From: Gari tellinella
Lineage: Eukaryota; Mollusca; Bivalvia; Cardiida; Psammobiidae
DNA length: 64,000 nucleotides
NCBI GenBank assembly: GCA_922989275.2
Contig: OV277864.1
Coordinates: 24,253,550-24,317,549 of the forward strand
Direction: 5' to 3'
Numbering within the stretch: the stretch's first letter is position 1; every line of letters starts with the position of its first letter. This document shows positions 44,640 to 54,517 of the stretch, one piece after another. Below the pieces are notes generated by a model. The model worked only from the letters and a program-made list of their open reading frames with translations. It did not search any database and was not told the DNA's origin. The translations under genes were made by a program, and so were the position numbers.

Positions 44640-44800
44640 TAATTGTTACAATGTTTATTCATCTCTTATAACTCCAACTAGGAGTGGCATTATACATGTC
44701 TATAGGTTACTGTATTTGTGATTATATATACAAACATGTATGTATACTGATGAGATGTAAATAAAGATTACTACTTCTACTACTACTACTACTACTGATC
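44640..44800 (+). mobile_element. Retroelement-like 3' tail with (TAC)n microsatellite
   Basis: An AT-rich stretch ends GATGAGATGTAAATAAAGATTAC and then a TACTAC run at about 44773-44797. An AATAAA signal followed directly by a microsatellite is typical of non-LTR 3' ends. No coding part is attached. Confidence 0.45.
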
Positions 44801-45236
44801 AGAAGCCGAGAAACTCGGCGTACGGTTATCGAAACTCTTTTGACATCGCATATCTTGTCACAAAACGTCTTAAATAAAAATTGTAGAACTACAAACAAAT
44901 GGCAAATATAAGCAACCAGTGACCTGCAAGCGCCGAGGTTAGCTTAATCAGCCCTAGCGACGGGTATACTCGTCATTAACAAATCATAAACTCGTCATTA
45001 ACAAATCATATGTATACCTGTCAAGAGTACACTTGTCATATGCAAACAGTGAAGACCATGATCTTAGGGCCCCTTAAGTAACCCTCTGATCAGGTTCTAC
45101 ACTGTTTGTCATTTTGTTAAATATTGTATAAATCCACCCTTATAATTCAAAAATGGACTAGATTTAATTGTAAACTGGAATTGTCCACTAAACGTTCCTG
45201 GGTGAATAAGTTAAAACCGCATGGAAACTAAACTGA
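44801..45236. other. No gene; worn core near 45.05-45.11 kb
   Basis: GCAAACAGTGAAGACCATGA...CTGATCAGGTTCTACACTG resembles the CAGTGTAGA core variant. AACTCGTCATTAACAAATCA is repeated in tandem near 44.97-45.01 kb. Confidence 0.5.
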
Positions 45237-45476
45237 TACAGTGGAGAAGACATTCTTTATTTCCATTACAAAACAACTCAGCGCAAACTGAATGCAATGA
45301 AATAAAGAAAACAAAACAGTTTTGAAAGTTTTGGCGATTACTTTTATCTGACTGTCATATTATGTTGGAGCCTGATCAGACGCCGGGTTAGCTGATTCCA
45401 AAGTGTTGACAATGGACACAATGATATTTAGAATAAACGCGTTTATGTGGGCATGAATAACGTCATATCCACTGTA
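45237..45476. mobile_element. Family A copy, worn
   Basis: TACAGTGGAGAAGACATTC to GTCATATCCACTGTA. Only half of the core remains (GGAGCCTGATCAGACGCCGG-GTTAGCTG). Confidence 0.8.
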
Positions 45477-45486
45477 ACACCAATGC

Positions 45487-45667
45487 TACAGTGGAGAATC
45501 TGTTATTCTTTCCCGTTTAAACGCAAACGTACGCAAACGCAAAGCGCTAAAATTCTGATATTTCATGTTTATCTTGGTGGCAATCTGGCTCCAAACTGTT
45601 TGCACTGCAAATAATAGTTTTAGCGTAAAAGCGTTTATTGGGAAAGAATAACACATTCTCCACTGTA
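45487..45667. mobile_element. Family A MITE with precise loss of a hairpin arm
   Basis: Both ends intact. The sequence jumps from CTTGGTGGCA directly to ATCTGGCTCCAAACTG, removing the left arm and the tip of the core; a second small deletion removes CGTAGAAAAGAACAAC. It lies 10 bp from the preceding copy. Confidence 0.88.
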
Positions 45668-45709
45668 TCAAAACAGTCTGTTTAACCCTTTCACCCTCAA
45701 TGACGTCAT

Positions 45710-45890
45710 AAAGCGCATTTGCAAACAGTTTTGATTCTGATCAGACGCCGCGTAACGCGATTTCCTTTTAATATGATGAAAATAACACTATCAGTTTTAA
45801 ACAGTTTTGATCTAAATCAGACACCAATAAATGTACGTCTGTTCTGGGTTCAGTCTGTTTGTAAAAGCGACACAAACAGGGCTTACCCCA
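45710..45890. repeat. Two worn core segments
   Basis: GCAAACAGTTTTGATTCTGA-TCAGACGCCGCGTAACGCG (about 45720-45760) and AAACAGTTTTGATCTAAATC...GTCTGTTCTGGGTTCAG (about 45798-45855). Preceded by TTTAACCCTTTCACCC (45680), so family C. Confidence 0.6.
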
Positions 45891-45934
45891 AAAAAGAAGA
45901 TAACTAGTTATAAATGTTACAGTCTGATGAAGGT

Positions 45935-46100
45935 GCTCCAGTGGAGAACCGAAACTGTCACCAGGTGAACATAATTTGGATAAGTCACAAGATCGGCGTC
46001 TGATCTGGCTCCAAACCGTTACATTATACATAAGGCTACAAACATGTACATGTACGGGTTCTTTGGGGAAATACATGTAATAACGTTTTCCTCACTGTCA
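45935..46100. mobile_element. Family A copy, degenerate
   Basis: TCCAGTGGAGAACCG, GGCGTCTGATCTGGCTCC and AATAACGTTTTCCTCACTG in order; the left part of the core is lost. Confidence 0.65.
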
Positions 46101-46104
46101 CAGT

Positions 46105-46341
46105 ATGAATGGATGGAGTGATGAGTGATGAGGGATGAGGAGATGAGATGATGATGGTTTTATTTAGATGAGTTTGGCAAATATTTTTCGTTGCGAAGCA
46201 GTGCATGGGATCAAAATCACCGACCTGCCTTCCCTTTAGTTCTTGTCAGAGGGGATAATCTCGGTCTAATAGACAGAAAAGATTCCCTATGACAATAAAG
46301 CCCAAGAACTACGGAAAAGTAGGAAGGTCTCTGTGGCAATG
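46105..46341. repeat. GATGA-rich low complexity and a repeat shared with 6.9-7.05 kb
   Basis: 46105-46150 is built of GATGAG words. The rest (AAGCAGTGCATGGGATCAAA...AGGAAGGTCTCTG) resembles 6910-7030, inside the piggyBac-type element. Confidence 0.5.
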
Positions 46342-46579
46342 TACAGTGGAGAATCTGTTATTTTTCCCGTTTAAACGCAAATACATTGCACTAAAACATA
46401 GAATGGACAACTTTTCGACAATTTTGACTATTCATGTTGATCTGAGTGACAAACAGTTTGGAGCCTGATCAGACGCCGGGTTACCAGGCGTCTGATCTGG
46501 CTCCAAACTGTTTGCAGTGGAAATAAACGTTTTAGCGTAAACGCGTTTATTGGGAAAGAATAACGTTTTCTCCACTGTA
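46342..46579. mobile_element. Family A MITE, full copy
   Basis: TACAGTGGAGAATCTG to TTTTCTCCACTGTA; core intact apart from TTACCAGGCG at the tip. Confidence 0.9.
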
Positions 46580-46802
46580 GCAGTTAAAAAGAGAGAAGAT
46601 AACGTGACTATTCAGAGCGTAATCGTAGTGAAACGCATGACTTGTTAAAATCGTTAAAGCACCTGAAAACATGGCTGATAATGAACCATTGACCTCGTTA
46701 CATGGCTCGTTCTCTGTCTTTTGTCAGCTTAATATAAAATTACTATAGAGATAACAAGAGCTAAATCGGGGAAATGTCTTTTGTATGCATATCGCTTATA
46801 AA
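46580..46802. other. No gene seen
   Basis: Short spacer between two family A copies. Confidence 0.4.
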
Positions 46803-47054
46803 TACAATGGAGAAAACGTTATTCTTTCCAGTTTAAACGCAAACGAAACGCCAACGCATCACAATAAAACGTAGATAAATACAACATTTCGAAAATTCTG
46901 ACTATTCATATTAATCTGAGTGGCAAACAGTTTGAAGTATGACCAGACGCCGGGTTACCCGGCGTCTGATCTGGCTTCAAATAGTTTGCAATGGAAATAA
47001 TAGTTTTAGCGTAAACGCGTTTATTTGGGAAAGAATAACGTTTTCACCACTGCA
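46803..47054. mobile_element. Family A MITE, near-complete
   Basis: TACAATGGAGAAAACG to TTTTCACCACTGCA, so both ends carry substitutions. The core has a changed pair in the outer arm (TTTGAAGTATG opposite TGGCTTCAAAT). Confidence 0.85.
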
Positions 47055-47423
47055 CGCCGTGTTTTAAATGGACTGAAGCGAAATAGCAACTGAGCAACCA
47101 CAACACATCATGCATTAGACACATTGCACCCGTGTATGCCTGGATATTGCAATATTCCCATGTACATAAACAAGCAGTCAGTACAAATTGATTATGTCCC
47201 GAAAGACATTTGGATAACTTATGATGTGTTATAAGAGTAAAACGTTGACTGAAAAGCAGTTGAAAGTTGTAAATTGTCGGGATAATTCATAACACAGTGA
47301 GAAGACGTTATTCGTTCCCAAAAAAGATTTTATGATAAAAAAAATTGTTTATACGGTCACTGTTAACATTTCGGAGTCTGATATGTAGCATACACCGGAT
47401 ATATGTAACACTGAGTCCAGGGT
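47055..47423. other. No gene; family A left-end fragment near 47.30 kb
   Basis: ACACAGTGAGAAGACGTTATTC...CCC at about 47294-47322, then unrelated sequence. Confidence 0.4.
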
Positions 47424-47577
47424 CCAAGGTTATAAAGCGTTTGAGCTGAGTCTGAGTGTGTTCTCAAGCATTTGATTGGTCAGATTTGAGCCTAGGCTCA
47501 AATCTGACCAATCAAATGCTTGAGAACGACTTCTCTTAACGAATTTAGACTCTAACTGAAAAACTTTATAACCTTGG
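47424..47577. mobile_element. Family H element: 68-nt perfect palindrome in short TIRs
   Basis: Outer inverted repeat TCCAAGGTTATAAAG / CTTTATAACCTTGGA. At 47460-47527 each 34-nt half (GTTCTCAAGCATTTGATTGG...GAGCCT) is the exact complement of the other, with no loop, centred on CCTAGG. No coding capacity. Confidence 0.9.
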
Positions 47578-47639
47578 ACTCTGATCAGACTAATTGGTAT
47601 TTACGAATGCAATTGTCTTGTACATTTATGTGTTTCTAT

Positions 47640-47892
47640 GTGTGAGTCAGTTTCATATTTCTTCGTACTTGGTTTGTAATTTAAAGTGAATATTCTACAA
47701 CCTCACTCAATTAATACCGTTGGCGCTATGGTAGTTTGCATTATTATGCTTTCCTTTCTACTACTAGATTGACACCTACTTTGTTTCTTTTCGTGTATAT
47801 TGTATTGAGTGTTGTTTGTCACATGCTGTATATACTTATCTATGTTTTTTAAATCTTCAATATGGAGGAAATAAAGATATATATTTTTTCAA
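47640..47892 (+). mobile_element. Retroelement-like 3' end
   Basis: Ends ATGGAGGAAATAAAGATATA-TATTTTTT, an AATAAA signal with a short simple tail, after 200 bp of AT-rich non-coding sequence. Assignment to a non-LTR element is by analogy with the 21.4- and 44.8-kb tails. Confidence 0.35.
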
Positions 47893-48049
47893 GAGTTTAT
47901 TGTATTCTGTGAGTTGAGTTTCGTTTAAACAGGATACCATTAGGTCTCATCGGCTGTATACACTGTCCAGTATATATGGAGGTATGAACTTCAAACTTAA
48001 CCAAACAACCCATCAATACGCTCGTGTACACCTTTAATGTATTCCTTCA

Positions 48050-48225
48050 CTTTAAACATATTTCAAATTTATACAGCGAATATGGATATAAATTATTTCT
48101 TTATGCTACATTGCAGCAGATGGTAGCTTAAAGTGGGATGAAAGTAAAACAGGAAAATGCACTACATGTACTTCCAGCTTGCTTTAAGTGGTCACCTATT
48201 TTGAATACTAGAAACAGGCTAAGCA
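48050..48225. mobile_element. Family B copy, degenerate
   Basis: AATGTATTCCTTCACT, GCAGATGGTAGCTTAAAG and TTTAAGTGGTCACCT are in family order. The hairpin is broken (GAAAGTAAAACAGGAAAATGC). Confidence 0.65.
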
Positions 48226-48438
48226 TCTCGACCCTTCAAAATGTCTTTTATACGAAATGAATGTATATTACAAGATTGAAAAAAAAGTTTTGAATCTATT
48301 AAAACGTTTGAAAACAAGCCCGATATTAATACTACGAAACCCGATGAGTAACAGAACACTTTGGTTAACACCCGTAAACTAATCTGGAATATATATTATA
48401 TATACCATTATCTTCACAAACATACATGTATGTGACAC
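48226..48438. other. No gene seen
   Basis: No supported feature. Confidence 0.4.
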
Positions 48439-48681
48439 TACAGTGGAGAATAAGTTTCTCGTTTAAACAAAACTTAACGCAAATATAATGCAAACAATGT
48501 AGAAAATTACAGTTTTTTTTCCATTCTGAGGAATTATTTATATCCGTGTAGCAAACAGTTAGGAGCCAGATCTGACACAGGTAACCCGGCGTCTGATCTG
48601 GCTCCAAACTGTTTGCAACAGACATGATTGCTTTACCACAAATAGGTTATATTGAGGGAAAATAGCGTATTCTCCATTGTG
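48439..48681. mobile_element. Family A MITE, worn
   Basis: TACAGTGGAGAATAAG to GTATTCTCCATTGTG; the core retains AACCCGGCGTCTGATC-TGGCTCC. Confidence 0.82.
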
Positions 48682-48734
48682 CATGTCTAAAAGGCATACA
48701 GTACTATAAATAAAGAACATGGAGGTGTAACATG

Positions 48735-48984
48735 TACAGTGGAGAATCTGTTATTCTTTCCCGTTTAAACGAAACGAAACGCAAACGCAAAACACTAAAA
48801 CGTAGAAAAGTGCAATTTTTGGACAATTCTGATAATTCATGTTTTTCTTGGTGGCAAACAGTTTGGAGCCTGATCAGACGTCGGGTTACCCGGCGTCTGA
48901 TCTGGCTTCAAACTGTTTGCAGTGGAAATAAACTTTTTAGCGTAAACGCGTTTATTGGGAAAGAATAACACATTCTCCACTGTA
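48735..48984. mobile_element. Family A MITE, full copy
   Basis: Ends intact; core GACGTCGGGTTACCCGGCGTC has one G-T change. An open reading frame of 78 codons crosses it, of the same kind as in other copies. Confidence 0.9.
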
Positions 48985-49431
48985 TCTTAAAAAAGCACAT
49001 TCTCTAAATTACCCACAAGGCGTTAGTCGCACTAATGTCTCACAAATTAGAATACATAAACATGAAATACTCGTTAGAAGTCTTCACACTCTAAACAACG
49101 TCTACATTGGTGTACATGTACCACTTACCCTTCTATCACCAAGCAATTAGTGAGTTGGCATTTGTAAACACTTTAGAACCAGATCATTCGCCAACACAAC
49201 TTTGCGTTTCTTCTAGTTCCAAACTGTTTGAAACGTGAAGCATTGTTGCTTTTCATTCACAGAAAATGCCAAGACAAACCCTGAGTTATTTCTCAGACAC
49301 AGATATGAATATAATAATTGAGCTGTTTAATAGCCTGGGAACGACAGCTGCTGAAAGTGTTTCCTTAACACTTATTTCTCTAGATATTAGCCTAAGTAGT
49401 TCTAGTATAGCCTGTTTTACATATATGCACT
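48985..49431. other. No gene; core trace near 49.16-49.24 kb
   Basis: ACTTTAGAACCAGATCATTC...CTAGTTCCAAACTGTTTG is a worn core. Confidence 0.4.
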
Positions 49432-49632
49432 TACCGTGGAGAATACGTTATTCTATCCAAATAACGCCTTAATGATTTAACTAGTTTACTAACTGCAATC
49501 AATTGGAAACAGATCAGACACCGGGTTACCCGTAACCTTGTGTCTGACCAGGCTCCAAAAATGTGTTATTTTCTATGTTTTATTGTATTTCGTTTGCGTT
49601 TGAACGGAACAGAAGAACGTCCTCATTGTGTA
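49432..49632. mobile_element. Family A copy, degenerate
   Basis: TACCGTGGAGAATACG, ACACCGGGTTACCC, GTCTGACCAGGCTCC and AGAACGTCCTCATTGTGTA. Confidence 0.7.
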
Positions 49633-49757
49633 AATAAAAAATAAATAACATACAAACTCCATAAAACTACATTAACAAATTTGAACATCTGAAAACTCGT
49701 TTACTTTCTTAACTGACATATCATACATTAAACATATGGATAAATACGTCATTAATA

Positions 49758-50500
49758 TTATAGACTGGTCGGAAATCTCAGAAATATGCTCCAAAAACAT
49801 GTTGGAGGCATTTTTGGGCAAAAGTTGACAGGCCACCTTTTTATCATAATTAAAGTGTGCTGAATCCATTTAGGGTGCCTGTCACCCTCTCCGGTGCCTT
49901 GAAAGCCAAAAAATGGTAAAAACTAAATGGCCGCCAAAACGCTATTTTTCGCTTTTAAATCCCATCTTTTTGGGATTAAAGTTACCTAATACATCTGTTT
50001 CTCCTAATCTATATGGTTTATTAAAACAAATCTTCACAGGAATGTTCCTGGGTTGATTCTCCATCAAAAAATTTATAACATGAAGATGTCTGGTTGCCAT
50101 GGCAACCAAAGTAAAAAATAGAGAAATCTTAAAAAAAAAAAAAATCTTGTAAAATAAATCACATGGCCCAAAGCTTAGATACTTTATTGATATATGGCAG
50201 ACTCCCTTTTAACCATAATTAAAGTGATTTGAGTCCAGTGTGTTGCCTGTCCCCCTTTCCAATGAAGTTTATGGCCAAACATGGGTAAAAAAACAACACA
50301 AAATGGCCACCAAAAAGCTATTTTTCGTTATTCTATGCAGTCTTTCTGGGATCAAATACACAATACATTTTCCTCTCCTAAACCACATGGTTTATTACAA
50401 CCAACTGTACAATACTTTGTTTTGGGTCAATCTCTTTAAAAATGATTTCATGCAGACTTTTTGTTGCCATGGTAACCAAAGTTAAAATCAGGTTGATTTA
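49758..50500 (-). repeat. R3 array, left inverted arm
   Basis: Begins TTATAGACTGGTCGG. It holds two degenerate units of about 370 bp, each with GGTTGCCATGG(C/T)AACCA, a 'GGTGCCTGTC/GTTGCCTGTC' segment and 'AAATGGCC(G/A)CCAAAA'. It is the reverse complement, with divergence, of 61.6-62.35 kb. Non-coding. Confidence 0.8.
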
Positions 50501-51599
50501 ATTTTGTCAAAATTTGCTAACTTTGGGCTAATTGGGCTAACTGGACATCACAGAGAGAGAGAAACGTATATATATAAGAGATACCCGGGCGATACCCAAC
50601 TATTGTTCAATGGAGCCCATGGTTCTTTTGTATGCCCAGTACATGTATAAATCACTTATACGTTGTACATAGGTACAATATAACCATAGCGAAATTTGCG
50701 GATAAGGAGCATTTTTGCATTTAAAGTAAGTTGAGTACAATTACTATTTACAATGCATCATGATCTACATGAATTACTATCTTATATGTTACAGTTGGAA
50801 AATGTTTTCTTTCCTGTTTAAACGGAAGTAAATGCTTTCGCGGTTCAATAAATGTTGGAAATAACTCCTTTTGGAAACTTTTGACTTTGTATTAAAATCT
50901 TAGTGGCAAATATTTTGGAGATTAATAAAACTGATGTCTAATCTGGTCTCAATTTGTTTACCATGGACATCATTGTATGGTTTTAAAGAATACAGTTGTA
51001 ACTGCTGTAGTTACTATTGGTTTGTTATAACTGACATACTGCATTCAAAATATCATATAGTTCCTATTCATAGTGGTAGTTGTCGTTATCCTTGGATTTG
51101 TATTGTGATGTGGACACTGGACAGTATACGGGATATTCCGCACAAGTTTTCACTGTTAAATCATATTGTTAGTATAGTCATTACAGGAAGTCAGTTTCAA
51201 ACACAACTTGGGTATTGGTGTGGGTATTGGTGTAAATATCATTAAGATGGAAAGCCATTGATATTCACTCTACTCTAATGTCTGAAATGTGAACGCTTCA
51301 CATGTAATGATAGTGCATCACTTGTTTTGACAAAGCTTTATTTACAAAGCTTTGCAGTATTCCATGATGCTCTGCAAAACATTTTATGCAGTCTATTTGC
51401 TTTGGCTAGGGAATAAGGATGTCAATCACTTCGAGTTAAAGCGTGCACGACTGGAATGGTTTCCAGGACAGTTAGGTCATACAACATAGTGTGAGCAGGA
51501 ATATTATACTCCTTTCTGTGACCCCGGCTCTCTCGGCCAGAGTTTGGTGTAATACATTGAATGGCAGTGAGACAGTAGAAGAATCAAAACATTAGTGTA
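50501..51599. other. No gene; family A remnant at about 50.79-50.97 kb
   Basis: TTACAGTTGGAAAATG, TTTCCTGTTTAAACGG, AATATTTTGGAGATT and GATGTCTAATCTGG. The rest is unassigned. Confidence 0.45.
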
Positions 51600-51639
51600 T
51601 CTGACCAGAACAACTATTTTGTCAACATCGCTTGTAAGA

Positions 51640-53150
51640 AAAAAGTAAAATAATCCGTTGACATCCTCCTCTTGTCAAGTTTGGGTATTTACGTGTCTAC
51701 ATCAGGCTTGTTTGATTCGGCTTTAGACTTTTTGCTCATCAGGGAACCCACCAGCCACAACTGTGACTTGGTCATGTTGATCAAGCTCTGCATCCTGTTC
51801 AGAGAAAGAGAGAGCTCCTGACAAGTCAGTCTTGTTACTTGGAATTTCCCAAATCAACTGGCAGGGGTACCTAATATCAGCAAATAACACCCTACTGGGT
51901 CTGATACCCTTAGCACTTCTCTTACATGCCTCAGATTTGATTGACATCCTATAATACCTGCCATGTTTATTAAAACACCAATAAGATCTTCAAATGTAGA
52001 ACATTTCTGTGTCTTCATAATGGCAATCAGAAAGGCATGTCCATCAATAATAATGAAGACAGTAGTTCAGCTGTTGCCTACATTTGTGAACACATTGTTT
52101 CTGCTGTTACAATCTGATATAGAATGGCTGAATATCATAGCAAGCGATATCAGCAAAGACAATTGCTTATGGTTCATCCAAGTGCACTGTATGATGAACG
52201 GTCAGCATTTGATACGGTATGTTTGCTGTCTCTAGAACATAATCCTTTCTGTATCAAATAGAGCTGAAAATATCAGTGGTTTGTTCTTCTACAACGGTAT
52301 TTGAATCTGACATTCCGGTCCTTACATGGCAAAAGGCTTTCCTCAACAAATGCGTTGCGTTACCTTTGTCCTTTGCATTTAGGAATTCATTGTCATTTTA
52401 TGGCTTAGTCCTTTGTTACAATGATTGGCTAATCTGCATACTCTTCAATGGCAAGCATATTGAATCATATACGACGTAATTTCTGACACCAATTCGTGTT
52501 CGATATCTTGTGTCTGCTTTCTGAAGAATCAACAAGTATTTGATGAGTGAATTGGGTTTATCATCTCACCAACAGTTTTTCAGCTATAAAGAGATAGTGT
52601 CTTCTTGAGACAGATACATGTATAGTGCCGCAAAACCATGATACCAGTCCATAGATACATGCCATGATACCGTAATCCGTCACATTATAAATTTATATCG
52701 GGCAGACCAGTAGTGCTAGTTCAACATTTCACCAACATCGAGAGAATATTGGATATGATTTCAGAAACTTAACTGCAGCTGGAAAAATAACTCTCTTCTG
52801 ATCATACAAGAGGTATGCAGTGGTCCCCTGAAGTCTTATGAATAGGTTTTAAGAGCCGCATGGGGCTCATTATCATGACATTACATATTGATTTGTTTGT
52901 CAACATTCAAGCAGCACACTTCTCTTGCAATTTGCTATGTGGATCTAATAGCATACGATAAAACTCTCTTTCTTAAGGCAGTTGTGGTCTTTGTGATACA
53001 AATAATTCCTTCTCACCATTCTTCTTTCTGTTCAGCAAACCATGGCTTTTGTCTAGATCAACTTTCAGAAATTCATGAAACACATCTCTTGGAAGCTGGT
53101 GCAATTTTATTCAATTACCCATCAAGTTTTATTTGTGTGATCAAAATGCT
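51640..53150 (-). pseudogene. Decayed minus-strand coding sequence, identity uncertain
   Basis: Read on the minus strand, 51700-52130 shows protein-like stretches in shifting frames: FIIIDGHAFLIAIMKTQ with CSTFEDLIGVLINM, and further on IWEIPSNKTDLSGALSF and DQVTVVAGGFPDE. 52980-53110 shows LPRDVFHEFLKVDLDKSHG. 'IDG.A....' followed by 'TFED...' recalls PIN/FEN-like nuclease proteins found with invertebrate mobile elements, but the match is from memory and weak. Stops and frame changes rule out function. Confidence 0.35.
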
Positions 53151-53291
53151 TTAACGAGAGGACCATACTGACTCTATATAGTTCAGCTGTGTCATTAGAA
53201 TTTGACATACATGTAAGAGCCGCTGGGAGGGTACCATTTTGATACCAGGGCTATGATCTTAACAAACCTGATAGAGGTCTACAACGTTATT

Positions 53292-53305
53292 TGGCGCCCA
53301 ACGTG
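53292..53305 (+). other. Primer binding site, tRNA-Lys type
   Basis: TGGCGCCCAACGTG is complementary to the 3' end of metazoan tRNA-Lys(CUU) including CCA, the usual minus-strand primer of many gypsy elements. The match stops after 14 nt. Confidence 0.8.
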
Positions 53306-53814
53306 AATAAACCACAATCGAGAGCAGGCTAGCGGTATTCGGACAACTCTTTTTGGTTGCTTTGGGGAGCAACTGCGTTTGGACGGACCTGGATTGCAGG
53401 ACGGTATCGTTTCTACAGATCGAGAGGATTTGCAGTAGGAGCAGTAGGATACTAGTGTTTATTCAGGAGCAGGGGAGAGTTTAATCCAGTAGCAGTAGGA
53501 AACTAGTGTCTGACATTTATTCAGGATCTGGAGCCAGAAGTTTTCAATTTGACAGTGACACTTACCATAAGTTTTGGCGGGAAAAGTGCAACCACAACAA
53601 AGACAGTATCAGGACTCACATTATCTATAGGACATTCTGTTCAGTTCTAGTGGCAGTTTACATCATTACATGGAAGCGTGAGTAAAACCTTTTTCATATG
53701 AAAATTACAGAAATTGCAGTCAGCTTATAATTTATGTTGAAATTATCTTTACATGTACTTGTTTTTCAACTTTTGTAATTACTTTTAACCCTTGATATTT
53801 TCAATACTACTGCA
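53306..53814 (+). other. Untranslated leader, near-tandem duplication
   Basis: 'GCAGTAGGA(T/A)ACTAGTGT...TTATTCAGGA' occurs twice (about 53440-53467 and 53490-53525). A splice-donor-like GCGTGAGT lies at 53678. An in-frame TAA at 53776 stops gag from extending upstream. The N-terminal part of gag expected here is not found in any frame. Confidence 0.5.
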
Positions 53815-54486
53815 ATGAAGAAATTTTATACCTGTGCACAGAAATCAACCGAGTCTGTTGAAAGTTTTGCTTCGAGACTGGAGGAGTTGTTCTACAAAGG
53901 AGTAGAACTACATGGATTCAAGCACACAGACACTGAGATTCTGAGACAGGTTCTGCACTCTGGTTTGAAGAAAGAATTGAAGCACATGACAATCTACCAG
54001 TGCAATACCATCAAGAACTACGAAGATTTTAAAAGGGAGTTAAGGAAACTGGAGGCAGACATGGACACTGAGAGCTTAGAAGAAAAGAAGCCTTGCAAGC
54101 CAGCTGTGGTAACTGAGAAGAAGGAGGACTCGGAAGTAATGCGGCTATTGAAGCAATTAAACGAGAGAATAGAGACAATAGAGAAGGAGAAACAACAGCC
54201 CATTAATCCAGAATGCAACAGACAGCAACATAATAGTTGGCGTGGCGCACCAAGAGTTCCATGGCGCGGGAATTATCAACAAAGGCCTGGACACAGATTT
54301 GAAGCCAGAGGCCGTGGCACCTACAAACCACAAAGACCATACGGTAGTGGTACCTTCGCACCAACTTGTTTTCTATGCAAAAGGAAGGGCCATATACAGA
54401 TCAGGTGTCCAACCATCTTAGCCCAGTTGGTTTGCGGAAATTGTAAGGAGAAGGGTCATCTAAAGCAGGACTGCCCAAACTTGTAA
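53815..54486 (+). CDS. gag: Gag (C-terminal capsid part and nucleocapsid)
   Basis: 223 codons from ATG 53815. Residues 1-80 look like the later part of a retrotransposon Gag capsid (STESVESFASRLEELFYKGV, then ILRQVLHSGLKKELK); 80-135 are charged and probably helical; 140-180 are Arg/Gly-rich. Two zinc knuckles of CX2CX4HX4C type follow (CFLCKRKGHIQIRC at about 184, CGNCKEKGHLKQDC at about 206), which bind element RNA in the particle. Gypsy Gags are usually clearly longer, so the N-terminal region seems to be missing. Ends with TAA six bases after a slippery heptamer. Confidence 0.85.
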   Translation: MKKFYTCAQKSTESVESFASRLEELFYKGVELHGFKHTDTEILRQVLHSGLKKELKHMTIYQCNTIKNYEDFKRELRKLEADMDTESLEEKKPCKPAVVTEKKEDSEVMRLLKQLNERIETIEKEKQQPINPECNRQQHNSWRGAPRVPWRGNYQQRPGHRFEARGRGTYKPQRPYGSGTFAPTCFLCKRKGHIQIRCPTILAQLVCGNCKEKGHLKQDCPNL

Positions 54487-54517
54487 GTGCTCCCGTCGTG
54501 GGATCGGACACGAGCAC
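54474..54517 (+). promoter_or_regulatory. Candidate -1 ribosomal frameshift signal (gag-pol)
   Basis: The heptamer C CCA AAC (54474-54480) is in the gag frame and fits X XXY YYZ. A 6-nt spacer (including the gag stop) leads to GTGCTC (54487-54492), which pairs perfectly with GAGCAC (54512-54517). The loop can form CCC/GGG or TCGTG/CACGA pairs. Pol lies exactly in the -1 frame and is open from 54447. Confidence 0.8.

Noticed and set aside
542..46579. Recurrent near-identical palindromes resembling CRISPR repeats
   Set aside because: Copies are dispersed, lie inside TIR elements with TA or TTAA targets, have no regular spacers, and the genome is eukaryotic.
1..49632. Many 60-130-codon reading frames containing RRRVTRRLI, LEPDQTPGNPASDQAPN or SFPINAFTLKLL
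   Set aside because: They coincide with family A MITEs, occur in several frames and on both strands, and follow the palindrome rather than gene boundaries; not annotated as genes.
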